Source of the DNA: a virus
Length of the DNA: 64,000 nt
IMG/VR virus record: IMGVR_UViG_3300011261_000048
Coordinates: 1 to 64,000 of that record
Reading direction: 5' to 3' (one strand)
In this document: in pieces, positions 45,338-51,191 of the stretch
How positions within the stretch are numbered: position 1 is the first letter of the stretch
Layout of the letters: every line of letters begins with the position of its first letter
The notes under the pieces: generated by a model
Databases searched by the model: none
What the model saw: only the letters and a program-made list of their open reading frames with translations
Told to the model about the DNA's origin: nothing
Translations under genes and position numbers: made by a program

Positions 45338-45502
45338 TTAATGGGTTTCTTCATCTATTACCATAGAATATCTGTTTAGTTTACCATATCTGGCCCACCA
45401 AGTAACCTTAGAACTAAAACCTAACTGCAACCCAGCTAGGGTAAACCTATGTTTATACCAAGTACCTCCTCTCCATTTCCTATACCAGCTAAATCTCTTC
45501 AT
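45338..45502 (-). CDS. Small basic Trp/Tyr-rich protein
   Basis: 54 residues, MKRFSWYRKWRGGTWYKHRF at the start and VTWWARYGKLNRY later, ending IDEETH. Very basic and aromatic. The ATG overlaps the end of the upstream 39-codon ORF (45489-45608), suggesting coupled translation. No family recognised. Confidence 0.5.
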   Translation of the reverse strand: MKRFSWYRKWRGGTWYKHRFTLAGLQLGFSSKVTWWARYGKLNRYSMVIDEETH

Positions 45503-45608
45503 ATCTTTTTAATTTAAATGCCTTATCTCCCCGTGCATTTTTGATTTCACCACCACAAACTGCAGAGCTGTGTCTTGCAGAACAGGAACCGTATACCTCA
45601 TTTTCCAT
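45489..45608 (-). CDS. Small Cys-containing ORF
   Basis: 39 residues from ATG 45608: MENEVYGSCSARHSSAVCGG followed by a Lys-rich tail. Overlaps the next small ORF by 14 nt. Two Cys and one His could bind metal, but the ORF is short and the call tentative. Confidence 0.35.
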   Translation of the reverse strand: MENEVYGSCSARHSSAVCGGEIKNARGDKAFKLKRYEEI

Positions 45609-45633
45609 GATTTTTAACTAACATCTAAAGATG

Positions 45634-45720
45634 TACTACCTGATCCAAATACTGTCCATCTTTTTTAGGTAGTATAAGTAAACCCTGTTCTTATGGGAAG
45701 AGTGCTCTTATTACTAAGAG
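45634..45720. other. Two stem-loops in the gap upstream of small ORFs
   Basis: TACTACCT (45634-45641) pairs perfectly with AGGTAGTA (45667-45674), 8 bp enclosing 25 nt; CTCTTA (45705-45710) pairs with TAAGAG (45715-45720) over a TTAC loop. Both stems work on either strand. They may end the nuclease transcript or shape the leader of the small ORFs. Confidence 0.4.
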
Positions 45721-45740
45721 ACTATAATTATTATAATTTA

Positions 45741-46157
45741 CTATCCTGTTATATTAGGATTATGTGTAAAATTCAAAATAGGTCTGTACTTCTTTATGTA
45801 TTTAGCTTCTTTCTTCTTTCTTTCTGTAGCATTACCTTCAAACTTCTCATATTTAAAAGAAGTAAATTCTTTTTCAGTAGATTTAAAATGTTGAGATAAT
45901 CTACTAAATATACATATGGATTCTCCTACATAAACAACTTCATTATCTCTAAATAAAAAATATATACCTGATATACCAAAAAAATCACTTACTGGAAAAG
46001 CACCGTTACTGAAATTACTATTTCTTTTTTCTCTAAGCTCCTTTTGTATTTCAATATTTGATTTACCTGCTTGCTTATTTCGTAACTTAGTAGCTTCTTC
46101 ATCTAGAAGTAACTCATACTTCCTCATTTCCTCTCTACCTTTACCTTTAAATCCCAT
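45741..46157 (-). CDS. GIY-YIG nuclease
   Basis: 138 residues from ATG 46157 (MGFKGKGREEMRKYELLLDE); an ORF extension of six codons upstream runs into the promoter. N-terminal charged helix with a conserved Lys/Arg-rich linker, then the GIY-YIG domain: GIY at 64-66, YVG at 76-78, catalytic-type Arg near 86 in FSRLSQHF, and a Glu-rich end. Such phage genes are homing-type or DNA-processing endonucleases. Preceded by the tRNA cluster and two promoter boxes. Confidence 0.75.
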   Translation of the reverse strand: MGFKGKGREEMRKYELLLDEEATKLRNKQAGKSNIEIQKELREKRNSNFSNGAFPVSDFFGISGIYFLFRDNEVVYVGESICIFSRLSQHFKSTEKEFTSFKYEKFEGNATERKKKEAKYIKKYRPILNFTHNPNITG

Positions 46158-46161
46158 GATG

Positions 46162-46197
46162 CAAATATAAGCCAAATAAATTATATATGCAAATATA
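46162..46197 (-). promoter_or_regulatory. Two tandem TATATTTG boxes upstream of nuclease gene
   Basis: TATATTTG occurs at 46162-46169 and again at 46190-46197 within a 13-nt direct repeat (TGCAAATATAAGC on the plus strand). The upstream copy is well placed for a ~27-nt leader; the other is so close to the ATG that its transcript would be almost leaderless. Confidence 0.55.
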
Positions 46198-46216
46198 AGC
46201 TATATAGCTTATAAAG

Positions 46217-46287
46217 TTTTGGGGAGAAGACTTGAACTCCTATTACCTGGACCAAAACCAGGTGTCCTGCCATTAGACGACCCCAAA
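46217..46287 (-). tRNA. tRNA-Gln (anticodon TTG)
   Basis: Acceptor TTTGGGG/CCCCAAA (7 bp), anticodon stem CCTGG/CCAGG with loop TTTTGGT giving anticodon TTG, T-arm AGGAG-TTCAAGT-CTTCT, discriminator A. D-stem GTC/GAC. CCA not encoded. It reads CAA, a common codon in this AT-rich genome. Confidence 0.9.
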
Positions 46288-46292
46288 ATATG

Positions 46293-46364
46293 TGGAGATA
46301 ACAAGATTTGAACTTGTGTCCCTAGTTCTTCAGACTAGTGCTAGGCCAACTCAGCTATATCTCC
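46293..46364 (-). tRNA. tRNA-Phe (anticodon GAA)
   Basis: Acceptor GGAGATA/TATCTCC, D-arm with GTTGG, anticodon stem CTAGT/ACTAG with loop CTGAAGA giving GAA, T-arm ACAAG-TTCAAAT-CTTGT, discriminator A. A complete, canonical tRNA. Confidence 0.93.
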
Positions 46365-46370
46365 ATATGT

Positions 46371-46440
46371 CTATAAGTCAAGATTCGAACTTGAGTACTC
46401 CTACGTCCAAGGTAGGCATGAAACCTGGCTTCGCTTATAG
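46371..46440 (-). tRNA. tRNA-Pro (anticodon TGG)
   Basis: Acceptor CTATAAG/CTTATAG, anticodon stem CCTAC/GTAGG with loop CTTGGAC giving TGG, T-arm TCAAG-TTCGAAT-CTTGA. The D-arm is short with only about 3 bp. It lies just downstream of the terminator at 46444-46477, so its expression needs readthrough or its own start. Confidence 0.88.
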
Positions 46441-46443
46441 ATA

Positions 46444-46477
46444 TAAAAAAAGCCCCTTTAAATTAATAAAGGAGCTT
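46444..46477 (-). terminator. Intrinsic terminator of small RNA upstream of tRNAs
   Basis: Minus-strand AAGCTCCTTTA pairs with TAAAGGGGCTT (11 bp, one U-G) around a 6-nt loop, followed by a T-run of seven. The U-G pair forms only in the minus-strand RNA. Confidence 0.85.
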
Positions 46478-46599
46478 AAAATCACGTAACAAAATGTTAA
46501 AACATCAACTTATTAGGTAACAGTAAATCCTTTCCAGTAGTGAAACTGAAAAGGTAGAGGCATTGTATTTACTGTTAATGAGTTCATTATTTTTTCTTT
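46444..46599 (-). ncRNA. Candidate small structured RNA with own promoter and terminator
   Basis: A consensus promoter (46606-46636) points into a ~155-nt segment that ends at the terminator at 46444. It contains a nested stem: TAACAGTAAAT (46518-46528) pairs with ATTTACTGTTA (46567-46577), 11 bp, and inside it CCTTTCCAGT (46529-46538) pairs with ACTGAAAAGG (46545-46554) with one mismatch/wobble. No ORF with a start is evident. The start at about 46599 is inferred from the promoter box. Confidence 0.6.
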
Positions 46600-47048
46600 G
46601 TGATGCAAATATACATAATTAATATGTACCACCAAACTTTTTTGAAGAAATCTTTAAATTTATTTACTCTTCTGCCCTTATCTAATAGTAACCACTTATA
46701 AAAAGTATGAAAAGAGAAGTTCCTAACTACTAAAACTAGTATTGCTATATACCAAGTTGTTACTAATCCTATAGCTACGGCCCATAAAGTTATCTTAAGT
46801 CTCTTAAATAAATGCCAAGCATCAGTAAAAGAAACAGGCTTAGTAATCTTAAGTACTAAAATAGACCACTTAACTCTACCTGAAGCAGGATCCCTATCCA
46901 CATATTTAGATAACCATGACACATCTGGGTTCCAGAAGTAGGGGTTTGATCTTTTAAATGTACTTACAGAGAAGTGATGACTCAAAGTATCCATTATAGC
47001 ATCACATATTCCTGCTAATGCTATACATATTATTACTGCTACTATCAT
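46587..47048 (-). CDS. Membrane protein, integral with several TM segments
   Basis: 153 residues. An N-terminal hydrophobic segment (MIVAVIICIALAGICDAIMD), a central soluble part (KRSNPYFWNPDVSWLSKYVD), then two hydrophobic stretches (about 88-113) and a hydrophobic C-terminus. Coupled to the gene upstream by an ATGA overlap. The final codons overlap the promoter of the small RNA. No family recognised. Confidence 0.6.
   Translation of the reverse strand: MIVAVIICIALAGICDAIMDTLSHHFSVSTFKRSNPYFWNPDVSWLSKYVDRDPASGRVKWSILVLKITKPVSFTDAWHLFKRLKITLWAVAIGLVTTWYIAILVLVVRNFSFHTFYKWLLLDKGRRVNKFKDFFKKVWWYILIMYICITKKK
46606..46636 (-). promoter_or_regulatory. Consensus Bacteroidota promoter (TTTG, 19 nt, TATATTTG)
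   Basis: TATATTTG at 46606-46613 and TTTG at 46633-46636 on the minus strand, separated by 19 nt: the best match to the Bacteroidota promoter consensus in the window. It lies within the last codons of the gene at 46587-47048 and faces the structured RNA. Confidence 0.75.
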
Positions 47049-47317
47049 TCTCCTAAAGATTTAAGTCTTTTCCAATGCTTAATTACCTGGTAAGCAATTA
47101 GAGATAGTATACTTGTACTACCTGCTAGTAATATCCACTTCCAATGCATTTCATGGTAGGCAAATAAGTCAGGTGCTACTCCTATAAACAGGGTAATACC
47201 AATAAACAGGATAAGTAAACCTCCATTCTCTAACTGTAGTAGATGGTCCTTAAAACTGTAGCCATCCCATATACCTCCTTTAACAGGGGATAAAAATTCC
47301 TTTAATTGCTTTTTCAT
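47045..47317 (-). CDS. Small membrane protein
   Basis: About 90 residues from ATG 47317 (MKKQLKEFLSPVKGGIWDGY); I prefer it over a TTG start nine codons upstream. Two hydrophobic segments (about 28-45 and 60-75) with a Lys-rich end. Promoter box TACCTTTG 24 nt upstream. Ends in TGA overlapping the next ATG. It is the first gene of the minus-strand arm. Confidence 0.6.
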   Translation of the reverse strand: MKKQLKEFLSPVKGGIWDGYSFKDHLLQLENGGLLILFIGITLFIGVAPDLFAYHEMHWKWILLAGSTSILSLIAYQVIKHWKRLKSLGE

Positions 47318-47341
47318 ATTTTCTTTTAATGTTAATACTGA

Positions 47342-47349
47342 CAAAGGTA
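47342..47349 (-). promoter_or_regulatory. Bacteroidota-type promoter -7 box (TACCTTTG)
   Basis: Exact TAnnTTTG on the minus strand, 24 nt before the ATG at 47317, at the edge of the divergent intergenic region. It opens the leftward transcription arm. Confidence 0.6.
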
Positions 47350-47711
47350 ATAAAACCTAGGGAGTGAGTATAATTTTTGGGAAATTTTTAAAATTTTTTT
47401 TTGGATTTGGGGATTTCTAAAAAATTTTTTTGGATTTGTAAGTGAGGAGTAACTATTAAAATTGCACCCCTTCACAATCTTGCGGGTAATACCCCCACCA
47501 AAGTCGTAAAAGTGACTTAGTAATTTACAAACTGTTCTTACAGTATTACTAAAGTTGCAATGATGCATAGCATATAGTGCTCAGAAAGTGTGATACATAT
47601 ACACATCTACACTATGCTCTTGTTGACCCTTTACTTTCTTGGTGTTCTACTGTTGTTGGGAAAATCCTGATGACACATACAATTTATATACATAATTAAA
47701 CACGTAACATT
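47350..47711. other. Divergent intergenic region between late and early arms
   Basis: About 360 bases without a gene, the point where coding switches strand. It contains an AT-tract direct repeat (two copies of a ~18-nt unit of A-tract, T-tract, GGATTTG, at 47391-47409 and 47421-47438), a GC-richer stretch near 47460-47510 (GGGTAATACCCCC), and the leader of the SSB-like gene. No TAnnTTTG box faces right. It is a candidate site for early promoters, replication origin or both; nothing proves either. Confidence 0.5.
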
Positions 47712-48137
47712 ATGACACATTCAGATGCAGTAGGGATACTTAAATCCAAATCAGTAATTTCACAGGCAGGTAAATACACAGTTAAGTGTACTAATGTGAA
47801 TGCTTATGTTAATGGTCAAACCATTGCAATTGCTAACTTCAATGCTATGAACGCATATCAATTTGGAGAGGCTAAAGACCTTCTTAGAGAGGGTAAATTA
47901 GATGATGCTACAAACCAAGGTTTGTCTTTATCTATTAGAGGTAATGATTATATGCCTGCAAAGGGAGAAATCGTTGATATTGAGGTTTCTGAAGTAACTC
48001 TTAAGAGTGGAGAAACAGCATTGTTGGCTACTTCTTTAGTTGCTAGACAGGCTAAAACTGCAGTAAAAGCAGACTGGTCAGAGTTTGAGATTGATGCTCC
48101 TGTAGCAGAGACTCAAGAAGAGGGAGACATCTCTTAA
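47712..48137 (+). CDS. Probable single-stranded DNA-binding protein
   Basis: 141 residues. The segment from ~20 to 115 (AGKYTVKCTNVNAYVNGQTI, GLSLSIRGNDYMPAKGEIVD, TALLATSLVARQ) has the beta-barrel pattern of an OB-fold, and the C-terminus is acidic (EFEIDAPVAETQEEGDIS) as in SSBs, where the tail binds replication partners. First gene of the rightward arm, followed by a strong terminator, as for an abundant early protein. Confidence 0.55.
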   Translation: MTHSDAVGILKSKSVISQAGKYTVKCTNVNAYVNGQTIAIANFNAMNAYQFGEAKDLLREGKLDDATNQGLSLSIRGNDYMPAKGEIVDIEVSEVTLKSGETALLATSLVARQAKTAVKADWSEFEIDAPVAETQEEGDIS

Positions 48138-48156
48138 TCTAGGATAGAATATAATA

Positions 48157-48187
48157 AGGGGAGCACTTAGGTGTTCCTCTTTTATTT
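48157..48187 (+). terminator. Intrinsic terminator after SSB-like gene
   Basis: AGGGGAGCAC (48157-48166) pairs with GTGTTCCTCT (48171-48180), 10 bp with two G-U pairs and a TTAG loop, then TTTATTT. The G-U pairs fix it to the plus strand. The same TTTATT tract follows many structured elements of this arm. Confidence 0.85.
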
Positions 48188-48249
48188 GTTCTTAGCATTG
48201 TAACTTATAACTGAATCTCAGATAAATTAATCACTAAAAATAAATAAAA

Positions 48250-48423
48250 ATGAAATATTCTAATTACTTTCTAACAATGATGCTATATGCATTTGTCTTC
48301 TTAATAGTATCCTTTGTTGCTTTTTATGCAAAAGAGAGTACTACTTCAGCAATATTTGCTGTTGCTACGTTTACTACGTGGTTTGCAGGCATTATGGCTC
48401 CTAAAGAGGAGAAGTATAAATAA
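48250..48423 (+). CDS. Small two-TM membrane protein
   Basis: 57 residues: MKYSNYFLTMMLYAFVFLIV, then a second hydrophobic segment (SAIFAVATFTTWFAGIMA) and a charged tail KEEKYK. A-rich leader upstream (TAAAAATAAATAAAA). Small early membrane proteins of phages often affect superinfection or host energetics; no specific evidence here. Confidence 0.6.
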   Translation: MKYSNYFLTMMLYAFVFLIVSFVAFYAKESTTSAIFAVATFTTWFAGIMAPKEEKYK

Positions 48424-48445
48424 TAACCCTAAAAAATCAATCATT

Positions 48446-48511
48446 ATGAATTTAGTATTTGTAGATGGTGTTTATACAGTAAGAGAATGGACTGTAAACA
48501 CTAACAGTTAA
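48446..48511 (+). CDS. Very short peptide ORF (21 aa)
   Basis: MNLVFVDGVYTVREWTVNTN-S preceded by a leader of the same type (CCCTAAAAAATCAATCATT) as real genes nearby and followed by a terminator hairpin. The leader is the main support. Confidence 0.4.
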   Translation: MNLVFVDGVYTVREWTVNTNS

Positions 48512-48515
48512 TAAA

Positions 48516-48556
48516 TTAAGAGTTGCGTATATATTACGTGACTCTTTCTTTTTCTT
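48516..48556 (+). terminator. Intrinsic terminator
   Basis: AAGAGT..CGT pairs with ACG..ACTCTT over a short AT loop, with a small internal loop, then TTCTTTTTCTT. Follows the 21-codon ORF. Confidence 0.65.
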
Positions 48557-48606
48557 AAATGACGTAACATACATACCAAACTAAATTCTATTAAAACTAT
48601 AATACT

Positions 48607-48843
48607 ATGAACAATTTAAATAACGTAACATCTATACCAAACTCTGTTTCAAAACAGCAGGCTAGAAGACAACAGTATGTAAATACTACTACTTTTGATG
48701 TAGTTTGGATTGTTGATGGTAGATGTAGAGAAGTAATTAGAAGAAATACTCTTAGACCTATAGCAATATGGGAAAAGAAGAAAGCAGAGAATAGAAATTA
48801 TACTACTGGGAAAGTCCTAGTTGTACCTAATGGAACTTATTAA
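48607..48843 (+). CDS. Small basic early protein
   Basis: 78 residues, MNNLNNVTSIPNSVSKQQAR then a beta-type core (FDVVWIVDGRCREVIRRNTL) and a Lys-rich part. A ~20-nt sequence in its first codons (CGTAACAT..ATACCAAACT type) repeats one lying ~60 nt upstream of the gene. No family recognised. Confidence 0.6.
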   Translation: MNNLNNVTSIPNSVSKQQARRQQYVNTTTFDVVWIVDGRCREVIRRNTLRPIAIWEKKKAENRNYTTGKVLVVPNGTY

Positions 48844-48847
48844 TAAT

Positions 48848-48914
48848 AAAATGGGAAGTTTGTGAAAGTTTTTAAGATAATGTGAATGTTACCTTATAAA
48901 CATCACCCCATTTT
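48848..48914 (+). ncRNA. Closed-helix RNA element (67 nt)
   Basis: AAAATGGG (48848-48855) pairs with CCCATTTT (48907-48914) around ~50 nt in the gap between two early genes. No T-run follows directly. Part of the group of helix-closed elements in this arm, but the weakest of them. Confidence 0.35.
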
Positions 48915-48977
48915 CCCCCAAATTTAACCCTATGTAAAGTACAAGGGATATAAATATTATACCTAAAACTTAACATT

Positions 48978-49145
48978 ATGAGTACAGATAAACCATCATT
49001 AGAAGATGAGATAGCAGTAACTTATCTCTATAAAAACTTCCCTACTTTTCCTATGACTACTTATATGCCATCAAATACTTTTAACAAAAAGAAGTTTAAT
49101 GCTACTTGTACTAAGAATAGGAAGAAACGTAAGAAGAAGAAATAA
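48978..49145 (+). CDS. Small hypothetical protein with poly-Lys tail
   Basis: 55 residues, MSTDKPSLEDEIAVTYLYKN ... ending in a run of Lys/Arg (KNRKKRKKKK). A-rich leader (CCTAAAACTTAACATT). The basic tail suggests nucleic-acid binding. Confidence 0.55.
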   Translation: MSTDKPSLEDEIAVTYLYKNFPTFPMTTYMPSNTFNKKKFNATCTKNRKKRKKKK

Positions 49146-49166
49146 TTAACCTTAAAAATAACTAAA

Positions 49167-49427
49167 ATGAAAAAGAAAATAAAATACTGTGTAACTATTA
49201 CACATAAGCAATTAAGAAAGTCATTAGCCTGGATTACAGGTATGGGATCATCTATATTAATAAAGGATATGGAGGATACACATCTAATAAATACAGTTCT
49301 TTATCTTAACAAGAAAAGAGATGACTTAGAACTGTATAACCTACCAATGGTACAAGTCAATGATAAGTTGATTACAGAATGGATTGATATCTTAGACAAT
49401 GAGATAACATTTAGAAAACTTAAATAA
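49167..49427 (+). CDS. Hypothetical early protein
   Basis: 86 residues: MKKKIKYCVTITHKQLRKSL ... ending DILDNEITFRKLK. Mixed alpha/beta. Leader ATTAACCTTAAAA is of the kind found before most plus-strand genes. No family recognised. Confidence 0.6.
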   Translation: MKKKIKYCVTITHKQLRKSLAWITGMGSSILIKDMEDTHLINTVLYLNKKRDDLELYNLPMVQVNDKLITEWIDILDNEITFRKLK

Positions 49428-49430
49428 TAT

Positions 49431-49556
49431 TAACTTCTATCCAATAGGAATATGTCCACTATAAATTAGCAACTGAAGGCACAAGTAATGTGGTAGCTAT
49501 TAAATGTAACGTGTCCGCATTGACAGATGCCAAGGATATGAACCTTGTAGAAGTTA
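49431..49556 (+). ncRNA. Cloverleaf-like RNA element 1 (126 nt)
   Basis: TAACTTCTA (49431-49439) pairs perfectly with TAGAAGTTA (49548-49556). Inside are TCC-AATA-GGA, a second arm TAGC/GCTA with inner CACA/TGTG, GCAT/ATGC, and finally CAAGG-ATATGAA-CCTTG (49531-49547), which abuts the closing strand exactly as a tRNA T-arm would. The second arm is far too long for a tRNA and lacks an anticodon loop. Contains no ORF. Confidence 0.55.
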
Positions 49557-49563
49557 AACTTAT

Positions 49564-49672
49564 TAAACTCTCATCCAATTGCAGGGATGGTCTATTCAAT
49601 GGTATTATACAGAACAGTATAATGTTAGACATCAGTTAAAAGTCAAGGGCTAAGCAACCTTGTGAGGGTTTA
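49564..49672 (+). ncRNA. Cloverleaf-like RNA element 2 (109 nt)
   Basis: TAAACTCTCA (49564-49573) pairs with TGAGGGTTTA (49663-49672), 10 bp with one U-G. Inside: ATCC/GGAT; an extended arm GTCTA/TAGAC capped by ATTATAC/GTATAAT; and CAAGG/CCTTG with a 9-nt loop (49644-49662) directly abutting the closing helix. It has the same layout and the same CAAGG/CCTTG arm as element 1 and is followed by TATTTTATT. Confidence 0.55.
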
Positions 49673-49680
49673 TATTTTAT

Positions 49681-49734
49681 TAACCATAGTAAAAAAATTA
49701 AAGATAGTTGGGCAGACAACCTGCACTATGGTTA
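49681..49734 (+). ncRNA. Helix-closed RNA element 3 (54 nt)
   Basis: TAACCATAGT (49681-49690) pairs perfectly with ACTATGGTTA (49725-49734); GCAG-ACAAC-CTGC abuts the 3' strand. Flanked on both sides by copies of TTATATTTTATTAA, so the U-tract before it ends element 2 and the one after it ends this one. Confidence 0.5.
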
Positions 49735-49741
49735 TATTTTA

Positions 49742-49847
49742 TTAAGAACCTTGCTCCAGTGAAGTAGACGTAAAACTCTACCTGATGTGTGATGCTTGAG
49801 ATGTAGACGGTGTACAACGTTGAAATCAAAGAGTAGCAGGTTCTTAA
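49742..49847 (+). ncRNA. Helix-closed RNA element 4 (106 nt)
   Basis: TTAAGAACCT-T-GCT (49742-49755) pairs with AGCAGGTTCTTAA (49835-49847), 13 bp with one bulged T. Contains TGAAGTAGACGT (49760-49771), a 12-mer repeated exactly in the element at 54771-54944. Internal GTAG/CTAC pairing. Confidence 0.5.
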
Positions 49848-49856
49848 CTTACTAAT

Positions 49857-49909
49857 CACACCACTCCCAGTTAATGATGGGTCCACAAATAGTATAGTTT
49901 GGTGGTGTG
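49857..49909 (+). ncRNA. Helix-closed RNA element 5 (53 nt)
   Basis: CACACCAC (49857-49864) pairs with GTGGTGTG (49902-49909); CCCA/TGGG hairpin inside; followed by TTTATTTATAT. Could equally be a long-loop terminator. Confidence 0.45.
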
Positions 49910-49920
49910 TTTATTTATAT

Positions 49921-49995
49921 CCCATCAAAGCCTCTTGTAGGTTAACCGATGCGTCAAAATAATACGACAGAGTAAGTTTAAATCTTACTGATGGA
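49921..49995 (+). ncRNA. tRNA-like element 6 (75 nt)
   Basis: CCCATCA (49921-49927) pairs with TGATGGA (49989-49995) with a C-A mismatch at the first pair, as in initiator tRNAs; GTAAG-TTTAAAT-CTTAC (49972-49988) is a T-arm-like hairpin of exactly 5 bp and 7-nt loop; a GCCT/AGGT D-arm-like hairpin is possible. The expected anticodon arm has only three good pairs and no U33, so I do not call a functional tRNA. Confidence 0.45.
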
Positions 49996-50001
49996 ACACG
50001 T

Positions 50002-50215
50002 GATTGCTAATAACAATCTAGTACAACTCTGTACGATGAGAAAAGGGAGTAATTACCTTATGAGTTGCCTAGTAGTATAGGTTGTATACTACAGGATATG
50101 AATCCTAGTTTGAGAGACTGAATCTTAGTTCTAACTACAATAAAATATACGTAAGAAACCATGCAATTGAGTAGGTGGAGTATAGTAGGACAGCAGTAAT
50201 GTTGAACGATTTTTT
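50002..50215 (+). ncRNA. Multi-hairpin RNA region ending in a T-run
   Basis: Successive hairpins: GATTG/CAATC (50002-50018), CAACTC/GAGTTG (50024-50067), GTAGTATA-GGTTG-TATACTAC (about 50071-50092), AGGAT/ATCCT (50093-50106, sharing the 10-mer AGGATATGAA with element 1), then less ordered sequence to a run of seven T at the end. No ORF. Together with elements 1-6 this fills the 810-base gap between two early genes. Confidence 0.45.
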
Positions 50216-50237
50216 TAATTAACCTTAAAACAATAAT

Positions 50238-50597
50238 ATGAAAGATAATAAAATCATAGTAGTAGGTGCAGATAATACTGGCCGTACTACATTAACAAAG
50301 AAAGAACATAATGATATTATACTTATAGGTGCAGACAACACTATAGAAGTAAATGGTGTAATATATAAAAGGAGAGCAAGCAAAGCGAGTACACCAATGT
50401 CACGAAGAGTTTCAAGTATAATGATGATGGCACAAATGTTTGGAGAAACTACTTATAGTACAAAGAAACAAAGACAAAGACCTAATGTAATAATAGAAAA
50501 AGAGTTTGCTTTAATACAGCAAAAGAAATCTAACCTATCAAAAAGTGATAGAGATTGGGTAGAACATATGTTTCATATGCAGTACGATAAACTATGA
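50238..50597 (+). CDS. Hypothetical early protein
   Basis: 119 residues. N-terminal half contains two GADNT repeats (IVVGADNTGRTTL and LIGADNTIEVNG); the C-terminal half is basic with Gln/Lys/Arg runs. Stop overlaps the next start (ATGA). No family recognised. Confidence 0.6.
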   Translation: MKDNKIIVVGADNTGRTTLTKKEHNDIILIGADNTIEVNGVIYKRRASKASTPMSRRVSSIMMMAQMFGETTYSTKKQRQRPNVIIEKEFALIQQKKSNLSKSDRDWVEHMFHMQYDKL

Positions 50598-50977
50598 AAA
50601 ACGTAACAGATATACCGTACAAAGTATTATATGTAGAACAATGTAAATTAGCAGGTTATCCTATAGGTATGTCATTATATAAAGATATAATTAATGAGTA
50701 TCCAGAGTATTTTCCTATAGAAGCAGAACATAGTAGGAAATGGGCGTTAATACCTGAAGAAGTACATAAACAGTACAATAAAGAGTATTTAGAAGTATAT
50801 AATAACTATATGAGTAATTTACCACATGAAGGTAAAGGTATAATGTATTTTATACGAAATCCGAAAGACTATACTGAATGGAGTAAAGCATATAATGATG
50901 CAATAGAGAAATCAAAACCTCATTTAGATGCTATATATAAAAAACATTATAGTAAATATAATATTACACTAACATAA
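50594..50977 (+). CDS. Hypothetical early protein
   Basis: 127 residues, Tyr/Lys-rich: MKNVTDIPYKVLYVEQCKLA ... TEWSKAYNDAIEKSKPHLDA. Translation coupled to the gene before it. No family recognised. Confidence 0.6.
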   Translation: MKNVTDIPYKVLYVEQCKLAGYPIGMSLYKDIINEYPEYFPIEAEHSRKWALIPEEVHKQYNKEYLEVYNNYMSNLPHEGKGIMYFIRNPKDYTEWSKAYNDAIEKSKPHLDAIYKKHYSKYNITLT

Positions 50978-50992
50978 CTAAAACTAAATAAT

Positions 50993-51190
50993 ATGGAAAT
51001 ATGGGATAGTAAACAAGGGAAGTTTATTCCTAGACCTAAAGAAATAGATGACTTCTTAAAGGATATAGATGAAGTATGTAAGAAACATAATTTATCTATA
51101 AGCCATGAAGATGGTCATGGTGCTTTTGAAATAGAAAAATATGATAAGCAGAATATAATTTGGTTAAATAACGCACTTAAAAGATATTGA
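50993..51190 (+). CDS. Small conserved-type phage protein
   Basis: 65 residues. The segment HNLSISHEDGHGAFEIEKYD, followed by NIIWLNNA, is a pattern I have seen in many phage genomes ('sIsHED.hGaF.ie.y...n..WL..A') without a known role. Ends in TGA two bases before the next ATG. Confidence 0.6.
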   Translation: MEIWDSKQGKFIPRPKEIDDFLKDIDEVCKKHNLSISHEDGHGAFEIEKYDKQNIIWLNNALKRY

Positions 51191-51191
51191 C

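Noticed and set aside
1-47344. UGA recoded as Trp (or UAG as Gln) across the late genes
   Set aside because: TGA and TAG end many late genes at sensible places (for instance 17343, 18164, 44366, 44868, 47045, 36331), and readthrough would run into other genes. Only one in-frame TGA was seen.
47332-47568. Minus-strand 78-codon ORF in the divergent region
   Set aside because: Covers AT-tract repeats and the promoter of the next gene, and has low-complexity composition without a leader.
48314-48511. 65-codon ORF upstream of the 21-codon peptide
   Set aside because: Its first two thirds overlap the 57-residue membrane protein in another frame and it has no leader; only its last 21 codons look translated.
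49921-49995. Canonical tRNA gene
   Set aside because: T-arm and acceptor fit, but no 5-bp anticodon stem or U33 could be found. Kept as a tRNA-like element instead.
49431-50215. Group I intron
   Set aside because: No P, Q, R, S core sequences in order, no exon junction in a coding gene, and no homing endonuclease inside the gap.
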